DNA of 64,000 nt from Protula sp. h YS-2021 (GCA_949752745.1 OX457031.1:50144188-50208187), one strand, 5' to 3'. Shown: positions 25,413 to 38,482, counted from the stretch's first letter. Numbers and translations: made by a program. Notes: generated from the sequence alone by a model not told the origin.

Positions 25413-25608
25413 CTAAAAGGGAATGATTGACAGCTTCAGTGACGTAGCACTTTGTGTTATCTGCATTCTCATTGGCTGGCTGGATGGAAGGCGGGATAGG
25501 GTTCATTCTATTAGCGAGAAAAAAGTTTCTATTCTGTGGAAAATCTATCCAAAGGGAAACCCATCTAAAAGTGGAGATAAGCGAATTCTAAGCTTTTGCG
25601 AAGTAAAA
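25413..25608. repeat. DIRS 5' inverted terminal repeat
   Basis: 164 bp (25413-25576) inverted relative to 17562-17725, plus an outer 32 bp (GATAAGCGAATTCTAAGCTT...) whose complement is present in the internal complementary region. Confidence 0.88.
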
Positions 25609-25836
25609 GAAGTGGTCACTGTGTTTGTTTTGGCGTCGTTTTATTGCAGTGCAAAGAGTTCCTCTATGACAGGTCCAATGCGTCAGCGGTTCAATCCCTG
25701 CCTGAAGTTTTAGTAACAGTTGTGGATGTTGTAAGTTTATGTGTGGGAGGTGGTGGGCGGGTGGGAAGGGGGAGGGGGGGGGGCTAAAACTGCTGAATCT
25801 GCTGTAGCCGTTAATGAGTTTGGGGCAGTAATTCTG

Positions 25837-26340
25837 ATAAGTTAGGAACAGTCGTGCACTTGTGTTAGGAACAGTCGTGCACATGTGTTAGGAACAGTCG
25901 TGCACTTGTGTTAGGAACAGTCGTTGACATGTGTTAGGAACAGTCGTGCACATGTGTTAGGAACAGTCGCGCTCATGTGTTAGGAACAGTCGCGCTCATG
26001 TGTTAGGAACAGTCGTGCACATGTGTTAGGAGCAGTCGCGCTCATGTGTTAGGAACAGTCGTGCACTTGTGTTAGGAACAGTCGTTGACAAGTGTTAGGA
26101 ACAGTCGTGCACATGTGTTAGGAACAGTCGCGCTCATGTGTTAGGAACAGTCGTGCACATGTGTTAGGAACAGTCGTGCACATGTGTTAGGAGCAGTCGC
26201 GCTCATGTGTTAGGAACAGTCGTGCACTTGTGTTAGGAACAGTCGTTGACATGTGTTAGGAACAGTCGTGCACATGTGTTAGGAGCAGTCGCGCTCATGT
26301 GTTAGGAACAGTCATGCACATGATTTAGGAACAATCACGC
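25837..26340. repeat. 23-bp minisatellite
   Basis: About 20 tandem copies of 'ttaggaacagtcgtgcacat' (plus 'gtg'), with variants gcgctcatg and gttgacatg. No spacers, so not a CRISPR array. Confidence 0.95.
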
Positions 26341-27715
26341 CTATGAATAAGGAACAGTCACGTCTATGAGATAGGAACAGCCGCGACATGAGTTCGGGCG
26401 GTCACCACTCCTGCCTCGATAGTCCATAAATTACGAACAGTCACATTCCTGGGTTAGGAATAGTCACACTCATGAGTAAGGAACAATAACGTCCACAAGT
26501 TAGGAACAGTCACTCTCATGGGTTAAGAACAGGCACGCCCATGAATTCGGACAGTCTCAACGGGTGCATCGATCGTCCATAAATTAGGAACAGTCACATT
26601 CGTGAATTAGGAACAGCCGCGTCATGTGTTAGGAACAGCCGCGTCATGTGTTCGAACAGCCGCGCCATGAGTTAGGAACAGCCGAGCCGTGGGTTAGGAA
26701 CAGCCGCGTCATGTGTTAGGAACAGCCGTGCCATGAATTCGGATAGTCTCAACGGGTGCATCGATCGTCCATAAATTAGTAACAGTCACGTTCGTGAGTT
26801 AGGAACAACCGCGTCATGAGTTAGGAACAGCCGTGTCATGAGTTAGGAACAGCCGCGTCATGAGTTAGGAACAGCCGTTCCATGAGTTAGGAACAGCCGC
26901 GTCATGAGTTAGGAACAGCCGTGCCATGAGTTAGGAACAGCCGCGTCATGAGTTAGGAACAGTCGTGCAATGAGTTAAGAACAGCCGCGTCATGAGTTAG
27001 GAACAGCCGTGCCATGAGTTAGGAACAGCCGCGTCATGAGTTAGGAACAGCAGTGCCATGAGTTAGGAACAGCCGCGTCATGAGTTAGGAACAGCCGTGC
27101 CATGAGTTAGGAACAGCCGCGTCATGAGTTAGGAACAGCCGCGTCATGAGTTAGGAAAAGACGCGTCATGAGTAAGGAACAGCCGTGCAATGAGTTAGGA
27201 ACAGCCGCGTCATGAGTTAGGAACAGCCGTGCCATGAGTTAGGAACAGCCGCGTCATGAGTTAGGAACAGCCGTGCCATGAGTTAGGAACAGCCGCCTCA
27301 TGAGTTAGGAACAGCCGCGTCATGAGTTAGGAACAGCCGCGTCATGAGTTAAGAACAACCGCGTCATGAGTTAGGAACCGCCGTGCCATGAGTTAGGAAC
27401 AGCCGCGCCATGAGTTAGGAACAGCCGCGTCATGAGTTAGGAACAGCCGCGTCATGTGTTAGGAACAGCCGCGTGATGCGTTCGGACAGTCTCAACGGGT
27501 ACATCGATCGTCCATAAATTAGGAACAGTCACGTTCGTGAGTAAGGAACAGCCGCGTCATGAGTTAGGAACAGCCGCGTCATGAGTTAAGAACAGCCGCG
27601 CCATGAGTAAGGAACAGTCGCGTCATGAGTTAGGAACAGCCGCGTCATGAGTTAGGAACGGCCGTGCCATGTGTTAGGAACAGCCGCGTCATGAGTTCGG
27701 ACAGCCACCACTCGC
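26341..27715. repeat. 22-bp minisatellite
   Basis: About 55 units related to the preceding array but with a 22-bp period ('agttaggaacagccgcgtca' plus 'tg'). A longer interrupting module ('cggacagtctcaacgggt' followed by 'catcgatcgtccataaa') recurs at about 26550, 26745 and 27480, giving a higher-order pattern. Confidence 0.93.
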
Positions 27716-27997
27716 GCCTCGATCGGTCCATCACTTATCTTCTAGTTCTCTTTTTTCTCACCATGTAGATCTCATTGGAGACGGACAGGCTGGCGGGACG
27801 GTTCGCCTCTTTTCAATTGTCCTTGGGTAAAATCTCATCGTTCTTTTCAACCTTTGTTGGAAGCATTATTATTAATAAGCTCTTAACATGTGTGCTTGAA
27901 TTTCCATTAATAAGCAGTAGAAGATAATAGCGATTACTCTCATGAACAATGGAGAGAATTGATTTAATTGCTTTTTGTTAAAAGATTTCCCTTGTGT

Positions 27998-28006
27998 TTA
28001 TAAACA
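27998..28006 (+). promoter_or_regulatory. TATA-like element of the secreted-protein gene
   Basis: TTTATAAAC about 75 bp upstream of the ATG at 28080. Plausible core promoter; position only. Confidence 0.4.
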
Positions 28007-28079
28007 AGGGTTTTTATTTTAAAAGAACCAGACAAAGGAGTTAAACAGAGGAGCATAGGGTTTCACTGCGTGTAGAGCC

Positions 28080-28589
28080 ATGAAATTATTAAGGTTGTTT
28101 ATTCTAACATGTATGTGCTTATGTGGTACGTATTCTTCTTTTGTTACTTCAGTTTATTTATTTATTTATTATGTTAAGTGTAATTGTATTAGACCCCGTT
28201 GTGCCAGCAAAGCTAGCCGTGAAATGACCACACTGTTTTATGGCCAGCGCAGGAGTACAGAACGCACACGGTATTATTTTGCGAATTTATATTTGAAATG
28301 TTGTAATCGCCAGGCTAGGGGCTACCTGCACCCTGTCAAAAGTTATATTCGCACTTTTGCTGACATGGGGCTGAGCATACCATCCACTGAAGTCAAATCC
28401 TCAGCTTTTAATGGAAATACCATTTCAAGTATCTGAAGTTTAGTCATAACATTTGAGCGTCTGGCCGTAAAATGTAAAACTACTAATAATTTCCTTAAAA
28501 AAACCTTACAGGGTGAGTTGTTTATAACAGAATGTTATTAGGCATAAGCGTATTCAGTACAGAAAATATTCATTTTAAGACGAACTATC

Positions 28590-28658
<69 letters not shown>

Positions 28659-31600
28659 TCTTTGCAAAAAAACTGAAATCTTAGTTATAAACACAAAAGG
28701 TGGTCAGAATTGCAGAATATGCCAAAAACAGTAAAAGTGTCCAAAAAAGGAGATATACGTGAAACAAAGCCAATTCCACAACCCACCTGAAAAAAGACAA
28801 AAACAGCGCACCTGCGACGCTTTAAAATGGCGCCCGTCGTTACGTGGACACGAAAAATCTCATTGCGTCCATCTGGGTATGTGGTAACCAATACGTATGT
28901 TTATATGCTACTTTACGGTTACCACTTGGGCAAACACCATGGAATGCCATTTTTACATTTATCAAACAATTATTGATATCAAGAACTAATTTTTTATCTC
29001 AGACATTAATCCGATATCAAGAAAAAATTATTGTTCTCAAAAATTATTTTTTTATACCAAAAATTAATTTTTGCTATCTGTTTTTATATTTTTGATATCT
29101 CTAAATGTATTCTTAAAAAAGCAAGTCTTGATATCAATAAATATTTAGAGACAAAAATATTTATTGACACAAAGAATGATTTAATGATCTCTATAAAATT
29201 TATTTTTAAAGATCAAAAATTCGATTCTTGATAGATAAAATGAAATATTTGATGGCAAAATCTAAATTTTGAGCTCTTTAATTTATTTTCTTTTTATTCA
29301 TGCCAAGAATTTATTTTAGTTAACGTTATGTCAGAATGTAACTTTTTTAATTTATATTTTGGAAATTAATTTTTGATATCACAATATCAATCTAGGTTTT
29401 AGTTTTAAAATTCAGAAGCAAACATCTGTGTATACAAAACGTGTCTTTTGTTGTTTTTTACACACACAAAAACAATTGCTGAGCTAAACAAATTATTTTT
29501 TAATAATTTTCTAATAAGTTTGCCATCTAAAATCAAGTAGTGAGAGCTATGGAAGGCCATTTTCACATTTATTATTGGTATCAAGAATTAATTTTTGATC
29601 TCAAAAACTTATGCTTTGAAAGCAAGAATTAATTTTTGCTATCTGTTATTACATTTTTGATATCTTTAAATGTATTCTTGATCACAACAATAATTCTTGA
29701 TATCAATAAATATTTAGAAATATCAAGAAATATTTATTGATATCAAAAATAACTTAGTGATCTCTAAAATTGATTTTTAGAGATCAAAAATTTATTTCAG
29801 ATATTATTTTAGAGATCAAGAATTTATTTCAGATATCATTATTTCAGAATGATACTTTTTTAATTTGTATTTTGAAATCTTAACTAGTTCGAAATAAAAT
29901 GCCATGGTAACGTCTTATGTCAAGAAATAGTCTCGAACGGAATAGAAAATGAATGTAATTTTCTGTACACTTTCCCGTTTCTGCTGATTATTTTGACTGC
30001 ATCTCCAGTTTTACCTATACACTTTTTTAAAAACCTTTATTACTAAACATTTACGTAAGGCAGACATTATGCATAATCGCGCACTATTAAAAAAGGTAAC
30101 TTAGGCCCCCACAGACTTACTTATTCAGAGTGGATGGCGCGATAATCGCGGTTTTCGAAATAGATTTTTTTACAGGAATGAGTAAACATTGCACAATCAC
30201 AGTGTCCATCAGCCAACAGATAATGTCCCTAAAAGCTGATGTTTATTTTTTTTTCTTTTTTTTCTGCAGCTGTTTGTGCCAGAAGGTGCGGAAGATATCG
30301 CAAAGAAAATGCTGTGTTTAAGCGACTTAAAGAGGGCCATTATTTCTACCAGTATGGTGTGCTTGGAACCTGCAGCAATGGTCTTCGAGCCTTGAAAGGT
30401 AAGCTACGGAGCAGTGCATTGTGGGGTGCAGGAAAGGGCCACTTCGGCATTGATGCACCCCAGATAGGGAAAGCAAGAAAGGTACAAAGTAACCCTTGCT
30501 GTCTTCATTTCGACGAATAGCAAATGTGCGCTGCTGTTGACTCGATGTTGAAATGGACAGGGATGGGGGGGGGGGGGGGGATGGGGGAGAGGGGGGAGTG
30601 GAGAGCAAGAGACAAAATAAACCGTCTTTTGTTCAAGTGATTATTTAAAATAAATAAGTTATTCTTTCCTTTATTATTAACTCTGAATCAATATTTTTAA
30701 AATTTATCATACAATGTTATTGTGTAGCTGTTTTAATATTTTTTTGTTTTGTAATTATTTATATACAACACATCTTAATTTTTAATAACAGTGGGAGCGT
30801 ACATATTTTTGAACATATTTTGAACATGGCATTTGCCCTTTTCAGTGAGGATATCTTTTGGAACTTAGATTAAGACAAGGATTTGCTTGTAAATCTTATC
30901 ACCCTTTTAAAAGTTTTTCCTCTTTACATGAATTTTGTGATTAAATATACATATCTAGAAACATACAATGTATTTGGCAAATTCAAAATTAAACTCACTT
31001 ATATATAACATTGTGACCTCTGCAAAGAATTCTGCTAATTCTTTTGTTTATTTTTCGCCCGGAAGGATCGTCAAATACGACGATGAGGTGCTCCTCGAAT
31101 GCCACTATGACAATATTTGATCAGCAGGAAGGCGGGACGAACTACTTGCTCAAGTTTTGTATGCACGTAATACACGTCAAATCACTGCATTTCCAGCTTC
31201 TTGGATTTGAGACCAGCATGCGTTTTGAAGTAAGTATGAAGATTGTTCGGAATCTGGTCGTACCAGGGAAATATATAATCTCGTTTTGATTTTAAAATCG
31301 GACTTCAGTCATTATCCAACATGACTTCGCTTTTAAAAATTATCTGTTTTTCATTTTTTTTTGTTTATATGATTGTTTTTTGTTTTTTTTTTTCTGTTTT
31401 TTTTTTAATGATTTCATTTAGACGGTGCTATATAACTCAAGACAATATGTTGAAGACGTCATAGACGTGCCAATAAGAATATTTTAAATGGTGGGTCGGA
31501 TTTTATAGGATAAAATGCATGGGGAAGGAGGGAGTGTGTCCTAGAGTGTCACATCCCCTGTCGCATGAAATCTAAAATTTTTTCGACAAAAAATCTAGAT

Positions 31601-32154
31601 TTTTAAACCTTAGAAGCTGTGGTACAACAACTGAGAGAAAAAAATAACACCAGAAGCGTCAAAATCGCTCTTTTGGGGACTTTTTTGGTAATGTTGTGCT
31701 CTGGTAATATAGAAATATGAGCTATAACAGAGAAGCATGGCATCTATAAATACAACCAATTTTTGTTTTTATGTTATGTGTGATTTATTTTTGAAGAAAC
31801 TGATTAAATTAATTACAAAAATGTGTTTCAAAATGAAAACATTTCCCGATTTGTTTTTTTTAAATTAAAAACGTCATTGATCACCTTGGTCGATTTTCTT
31901 GAAATTTTCAAAGAGCAGCAAGTTTATCCTTCTTCCTTAATATAAAGCAGCTTAATATTTCTATGAGTTATTTTTTGCAGATTTCTCCACAAAAGCCGAA
32001 GAAATGGGAAAAAATCTGCGTTCCTATGACTGGACCGGATGGACCCATAATTGGAAAACCAACAGAATTCTTTTACGTCGGGGTTAAAATAGTGCTCGAT
32101 ACTACATTTAGAAGGGTAATGTATGGTTTTAAAAAGCGACTATGCTTAGAATAA
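28080..32154 (+). CDS. unrecognised small secreted protein, 4 exons
   Basis: Exons 28080-28125, 30270-30398, 31066-31229 and 31981-32154 have GT/AG borders and join in phase to about 170 residues. Exon 1 encodes a clear signal peptide (MKLLRLFILTCMCLC). The mature part has seven cysteines (VCARRC, GTC, MRC, KFC, KIC, LC), two N-glycosylation sequons close together (SSNTT, SSNAT) and a basic C-terminus (FKKRLCLE). AATAAA overlaps the stop. No domain was recognised. Regular exon phases, acceptor tracts (TTTTCTGCAG, TTTTTTGCAG) and strong donors (GTACGT, GTAAGC, GTAAGT) are the case for a real gene. The length and Cys content suit a cytokine- or defence-type secreted factor, but that is only a guess. 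Confidence 0.62.
28591..28658. repeat. (TTA)n microsatellite
   Basis: About 22 uninterrupted TTA units in intron 1 of the secreted-protein gene. Confidence 0.97.
28935..29905. repeat. tandemly duplicated GATATC-rich element
   Basis: Two diverged copies (about 28935-29420 and 29548-29905) share the order 'tggaatgccatttttacatt', 'attaatttttgctatctgtt', 'gatatcaataaatattta' and 'agatcaaaaatt'. They are dense in the palindromic words AATTAATT and GATATC. A shorter relative lies at about 55090-55220. Probably a MITE, inside intron 1. Confidence 0.6.
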
Positions 32155-32155
32155 A
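32150..32155 (+). terminator. polyadenylation signal AATAAA
   Basis: AATAAA overlapping the stop codon of the secreted-protein gene, which supports exon 4 as terminal. An in-exon donor-like GGTAATG just before would otherwise be possible. Confidence 0.4.
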
Positions 32156-32355
32156 GAGCCCTATGATACATTTACACACATGCGGTTCAGAATGCCTGTT
32201 TCTATCAAATGCTACGCTTAAGGTTTTATATCCAGTCAAAACCTTTTCTATATATCGATACATATTTAATATCAAGTCTACAGCATTTTACAAATATGGA
32301 TGCTTTCAATCGTTGTTTGTGTAAAACTTAAACGACATAAAGTATATTTAGAATC

Positions 32356-32545
32356 GCAGTGGAATCCCGCTAATAGGACTCGCATTGGGACTGAACTAAA
32401 CTGGTCATATTACCGGGGCGGCATTATATGTGGAATTTTTCTTTAATGAAAAAAAAAAACACATAGAACAGGGCTATTGAACATTTATTCCATATATGAG
32501 GTGGACCCATCTGCCCTGTGGTCCTATCCCGGAGGTCCTCTATAT
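32356..32545. repeat. pogo/Tigger-like terminal remnant
   Basis: Begins 'cagtggaatcccgctaatag' and continues with 'ggtcatattaccggggcggc', resembling the CAGTGGAA-type ends of pogo/Tigger transposons. No transposase is nearby. 32560-33830 holds nothing recognisable. Confidence 0.4.
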
Positions 32546-33832
32546 ATTAGAGCTATTTGCGTTTAGTTGCATTATGAATTTAATGGAGCACCTTTGAGGC
32601 GTTGGGAAGTTTTTGGACAAAACAGAACTGAAAAAAGACCAAACAAAACAAAACACTCTACACCTGTGAAATCCTTTTGGAAATGAGTATTATGATATTA
32701 TGCATGGGACCCTAGCTCTAACAGTTTTCTAGACACTCGGCTACGAATAATAATGATTACGGGACACTGATTCCTCTCATTGAAAGTAACCTGTAAGATA
32801 TATTTCCATAAACCATCAGGAACAAGATGCCTGTTGCAGTTTTCTTCCTCTTAAAAACTTCTTTAAACTATTATTTCAATTTGTAATGACAGTCAATATG
32901 GTTGAAAGCAATTAAGTAAGTGATTTAATGCTTTGGTCAGCTTGGGATGAAAATATAAAAAAATGAATCAAAAGGATGCTCTATTATCTTATTTTGATCA
33001 AACTCTAAGGGAATTGTATAAAATAAAAGACGATTTTGTTGTTGTTTTAGATGAAAATACGCGACACTGTGATGCATGCGTGCCATTTTTATTATCCACA
33101 ATATAAAGCCCCATAAAGAAGGAAAAGTGCCACTGTCTGCTGAAACAAACAGTACTTACCGATAATGGGCAATGTGATAAATTCTGATAAATTTGGAATC
33201 TATAGCATGTTACCGAATATAACTTACTCGTACTCCCTTTAAACAGTATATTCTAAAATTCTTAACAAGGCCATTAGGTTAATTTCATAATTGATGTATT
33301 CAATGTTCTATAAATACTAAATAAAAAAAGAACACAGTTTCAGCCAAATCTGGTGAGTAATTGGCTCATCAGAAATTCTGAGATATTCAGCGTTTATTTA
33401 ATTGAGCTATGTGTTGCCTACAAGTAATGCCGGCCAAATACCAATTAAGTATTCAATTTGAAAACTGAACATATAACCATATAACTACAATTATGCAGAA
33501 TAAAGATCAAGTAAACTGTCTAAAATAAACTAAATTATATCAAAATTTAGTTATAGATCTTAACTCATGCAATTTAAAAACGCAGTGATGTAATTTTTAA
33601 TTTAAAGACGTTATTGTAATTATCGTTTACAATTAAGGTCAATGTTCCACTATTACTTTTTGTTTAACACGAATATATAATATTGATTTCAAAGTAATTG
33701 ATACCTTGTACTCTGACGCTTTTTTTCGAAATGGCGCTATATGGTTACGCCATTTTGAGTAATTTTCAAACACGTCTTACTGAATGAAAATAAACAACAG
33801 TAGACAAATGTTAAACAAAAAAAGACGCCAAA

Positions 33833-33915
33833 ATGCCAAGGCTTAGCGAAAATTTAAAAAATGACAAGCAATTGGTATGAGTCATACCGGCATGTCACAA
33901 GCAGCAGGGGACAGA
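33833..33915 (+). pseudogene. Tc1-like transposase N-terminal remnant
   Basis: ATGCCAAGGCTTAGC encodes MPRLS, and the following words match the Tc1 helix-turn-helix start (…A-I-G-M…), with a stop after 15 codons. It may belong with the fragment at 35460-36000. Confidence 0.5.
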
Positions 33916-33918
33916 ACG

Positions 33919-34030
33919 CTGAGGGTGGCTGTAACAGGCTAGCATACCCCCCCCCCGAGGGTGGCTGTAACAGGGTAGCATACCCCCCCCGAGGGTGGCT
34001 GTAACAGGGTAGCACACACCCCCCCCCCCT
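33919..34030. repeat. 35-bp tandem repeat with C runs
   Basis: Three copies of 'gagggtggctgtaacagggt' plus 'agcatacc' and a C run. 34030-35450 has no gene; 34540-34720 shows repeated 'cggataaccc/ggaaaacccc' words. Confidence 0.75.
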
Positions 34031-35459
34031 CGCACAGCTTTAATTTCCCCGGGTAGCTAGCTATAGATTATCTTCCCCGCCCCCTCCTCTGGGATATTTT
34101 GCTCCCTCCCTACAAAACTCAACAAATGCCACAAAAACTTAACTTCAAAACTCTTTCATTTGATTACTGCTCAGTTCTAACAATAATAACAAATTTGTGT
34201 AATTTAAAAATGCAATTGCCAATTTCCACAAGGGTTAAAGGTCATAAACGGGAGTGTTGTGATGTCAAATGTTCGCAATGCAAATCATCGGAATGGATTT
34301 TCTCAGCCTTTCTAGTGGGTTTATTGCTCTTGGTTAAGCAGCAAAGGTCAGCCACTTAGTAGGTAGGACTGCCGACCAAAAAGCTCTGTCTCGTTTGCTG
34401 AATTTTCGATTCCATTTTGAATTATGAATTTCAAGATGAATTACTGACCTATTTATACTTGCCTGTGACGAGTAACATCTAACCTCGGAGTATTTTTTGC
34501 CGCAAAATATATTTCCCTGAGATTCTTAGTTCTGTTATTTACACCAGAACCCCGGTTATCGGATAACCCAGCAAATAGAACCACCCCGGAAATTGGACCA
34601 CTTTTCGCCAGAACCGAATGAAACCCATTAGTTTCTATTCGTAAGGAACCCCACAAATCGGAAAACCCCGGCAAATCGAACCATATAGAACCACTTCTGG
34701 GTGTGAGTCCCAAATACAGACAGAACCCAGGGTTCTTATGGTGTGTGATGACGCATCTTCGGTGTTGATCATACAGTTTTAACTCATTTCAAACAAAACG
34801 GAGATTTTTCAAACAATAGACCGAAGTATTTTGTAACTTAATTAATCCTAAAAAAAACTCATCTGATTTGTATACTCATGTTCTTAATTGCATTTTTGGA
34901 CCTCCAAGCAAACCAAAATGGACCAATTTGTTGTGAAAAATTTAAGATAAGGCGTAGTGTCAGTAGACTATTCCGTTAGTCTTCAGATTTTGTCGATTTA
35001 GTTGAAAATATGCATAAACACTGATTTATTCTGTGTCGGACTTTTTTAGTCTCCAGATTATGTAGATTTGGCTGTAAAGTTGATGTAAAAAATAATTAAT
35101 TTTTCTAGTCAGATTTTTTTCTCTTCAGATTTTTTCGACCCAAGTGTAAATATGAATCGTTAATGAATTATTTTGTGATCAATAGATTGGATGTAAGAAT
35201 AAATTTGATGATTTTAGAACAGAAAGAGGCGTTATTATTTCATTTCACATGGGTATACTATTACCATAACAAAAACGCACTCTTGCTAGAATGGCAAATA
35301 CGGGAGGGGGGGCCATCCTTGGTGGGGGGAAGCTGAACAGAGGGGGGGGGGGCAAAAAATACCAGGTGGGGGATGGAAGATAGCCTAGTCTATCTTCCCC
35401 CGGGGAGGAAGCTGTACAGGGTGCAAGATATACTGTTACACTGGCTCCGTTAGGGACCA

Positions 35460-36000
35460 CCCACGACCGAGCCAGCCAAGACCTATCAAAGCCGGAGGAA
35501 GTTCAAGCTATTCGAACCATGCATCGACATCGCTTCCGGTCTGCAGTGGTACCATTTGGGAAACAGATGACCAATACGGCGAGCAAATCGATTCGCATAA
35601 AGTTTGTATCCGAGAAGTCGATAAATTTGGAGGAGGGACGACGATGATGTGGATGCTATTCAATAAGGTTGGAAATCACCTCTGTTAGTTATAGGTGGTA
35701 ATTAGACCGCAAGGCGTTATGCACACACCGTCTTAGAATACGAAATCATACCGTACTGTACAAACGACTCAACAGCGATCTTCGTGCACGACAGCCGGCG
35801 CCCCTACGTGACTGAAATTTGCACAAATCTGTTTCGCGCTAATCAGATTCAGACCTCGCAACACTCATTTAGCAGGAACCCCATTGAACACGTTTGAGAC
35901 ACGCTCGATCGTGGAGTTCGAACCCGTGCGCCTCCGTCACAAAGCCAGGCTGAGAAAAGTGTTGCACTGATGCAGGCCAGAGCAGAGCACACAGCACATT
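35460..36000 (+). pseudogene. Tc1-like transposase remnant
   Basis: Broken pieces in order: AIRTMHRHRFRSAV (the linker after the HTH), HRLRIRNHTVLYKRLNSDLR, and NPIEHV*DTLDRGVRTR (the catalytic NPIEH glutamate box with a stop replacing Trp). Much of the DDE domain is missing. Confidence 0.7.
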
Positions 36001-38425
36001 GAAAACTGGGGAGGCAACACCACTTCAGAATATTGTTAAAAATCTTTGTTGTAAAGTTTGTAGTGGACAGATTTTATGTGTATTTGTAGCTATTGTCCGT
36101 TTTTATTGCGTTAAATTTTCAGAAAGTTATATTGAATACTTATTCAAAGTTAATCATTACCTTTTTGGATTGAGTTGGTATATTTAAGTATTGTGCACTA
36201 TTTATATTTTCAGTTCATTTATTAAAAAAATAATAGAAAACAAAACAATCTCAATAAAAATTCTGATGCAGGTTTTAATTTCTATAATGTCGGTATGAAG
36301 TCTCAACGTCTGCTAGACGAAATCGCAATATTAAATCTTATTGCAATATTAGAACTAAAACAACGTTGTATCGACAATACTTTTGGTCTCATTCAAAAAA
36401 GGTAACCAAAAAAAAAAATAAAATAAAATAAAATAAATAAATAAATAAAATAAAAGTTAGACACTCACTTTCTCCTTTGAAAATCGACTTTGTGCAGGCA
36501 TCGGAAAATATCAATGTTGTATGGACGTCAGGGTCACAACCAAAACAACAACCTCGTTATAGTTTCGCTCACAAGGAATGGGAACCGCTTGGAAAATAGT
36601 CCAAATAAGCATTATGGGAATGGCAGCAGCGTTCCTCTCGCCTACAGCTGAAAAGTATCTATCAAAATTGATTTCATACATATCCTACATTTTCAATGTC
36701 CCAGAGGGAAAAACTCTCATGAGAAATAACCCCCGGGCCAAATGTCCTAGGATGTTTGTTCCGCCGGTAGCCATTCGTCACAGGATATTTGGCCTTCCCT
36801 TACGATATTTAGTCCCCCCGGGTTCAATTCGTCCTAGAATACTTGGTCCCCCCCATATAAATGTTCTTGAGGAATGAAGAACAGTTATTGTGATCAATCA
36901 CCTCTTTGATGTCGGAGAACAAAGCTCCACGCTGTATGAAATGGGGGCAATTAATCGGTTATTATGTTAATCTACTCACATGAACCTGCCCCAGTTCACT
37001 CACCGCTAACATAACATGTGTAATTGTTACAAGTAATAGGTGTGATCAAGGAATAGGCGTAGTCCCTGAAATGTTTAAGGAATACGTGAACCCCCTGCAA
37101 CCGTCGGGGAAAACACCTGTTCCCTAAAATTTTCAGGGATTGCACATATTCCCCGAAACAAACTCGGCCAGGGGATACACGTATTCCTGAATTGTTTACA
37201 CAATGAATACTAACGATAAAACATGTTAAACACTTTATTTATTCTCCATGATACAAAAGATTTATTCCTAGTTAAATCTAGAAAAAATCTGGACATTGCT
37301 TACCTGTGAGTGTCCTTCTGTTCGAGGTGAATAAAAACTACTGCATATGCCAAGAATAGCATTTAGTTGCAATTCCACATTCCACACAATTTTTTCAAAA
37401 GATAAAAGTCATTCCGTTTTTTTTTTTTTTTTTTTGATGCAGCGAGTTTGGCGTGGTAGCATATAGCCAAACATAGAGAAATATTTTACTTGCAATTCTG
37501 CTATTTATATCCTTGGGCAATTGATGGATTATCCATGTATAGTAAAACAAACGGTTGAAAGTTTGAATCACTGCATATTAAGAACAGAAAATAAGCGGCA
37601 ATATTAATTGCAATTTTCACAAATTGCAATTCTCCCATCAGGGCAGCTCACATGCTTACTTGGGTGATTGGTGGAGTATTCTTCAAATTTAATAAGTTGA
37701 AAGGGAAGTCGAATTGAATATGTTTTACAGAAGATAAGCTGAATTATAAGATAAGCTAAATACCCTGTAATATAATCACGTACTCTTCGATGACATCGGA
37801 TCAATCAACCATGGTTGTTGTATTAATTTAAAAGCGCTGTATACTTGCAATTACTTTAATCTCGTATGTAATTCAGAAATACAAATTTAATCCTTGTGGT
37901 GAGTTCCAAAGGAGCTTTGGGGGCCCAGAGTTGAAAACCAAAATAAGATCCCTGCCTATATAACATGCAAAAATATTATACGATTTATAATTCAATTAAT
38001 CATGAATGGAAACATGCAAGAAAATTTAGTGAGTAATGGATTACTTCATAAAAATCAAAACGTGAGAAATAAAAGTCCATATTCCACATCAACATTTCTG
38101 TTGTCTCCCACTGTGGACGCAATTCAGTCGGGAATTTGACGTACAAAAATCATAATAATAAAAGTGATCATTACACTCCCGTTTATGCTATGTATACATT
38201 TCAGAAGTGTATCTGTGTTTTTCAGTGAGCTTGACATTTATAATTTGCGAAATTTGTATAATTTTTTCGCTAAATTATAGTCAACCTGGACTTATAATAA
38301 CAAATGTCTGTATACATGTGGGCATTGTAAACCGACTCCATCATGTAAAAAAATCGGTGCGTAAAAGTTCTTTTTTTTCTTTTCGTTTGTTTCTTTATTT
38401 CTTTTCTTTTCTATATGTGTTTCTT
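36001..38425. other. non-coding stretch
   Basis: Short 18-bp-like words ('cctaggatatttggtccccc') recur at 36740-36860, and a T run lies at 37419-37436. No gene supported. Confidence 0.5.
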
Positions 38426-38438
38426 TCTTTCTTTTTAG

Positions 38439-38482
<44 letters not shown>

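Larger units (their letters stand above)
17503..25608 (-). mobile_element. DIRS-type tyrosine-recombinase retrotransposon
   Basis: An 8.1-kb element read on the minus strand: gag-like region, RT-RNase H, then tyrosine recombinase, bounded by inverted terminal repeats (17562-17725 and 25413-25576 match over 164 bp as inverted copies with about one mismatch). An internal complementary region at 17787-17891 equals the complement of the two outer ends joined together, the hallmark of DIRS-1-type circular replication. The outermost shared bases are TAAAA on both sides and no ordinary target duplication is seen, as expected for recombinase insertion. The gag and RT frames are interrupted several times, so this copy is probably defective unless the breaks are sequencing errors. 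Confidence 0.93.

Noticed and set aside
25837..27715. CRISPR array
   Set aside because: Direct repeats abut with no unique spacers, and the sequence is eukaryotic.
31066..31229. Alternative frame RIVKYDDEVLLECHYDN resembling a monooxygenase (DBH-type) strand
   Set aside because: It hits a stop within the exon and does not match the splice phase of the neighbouring exons.
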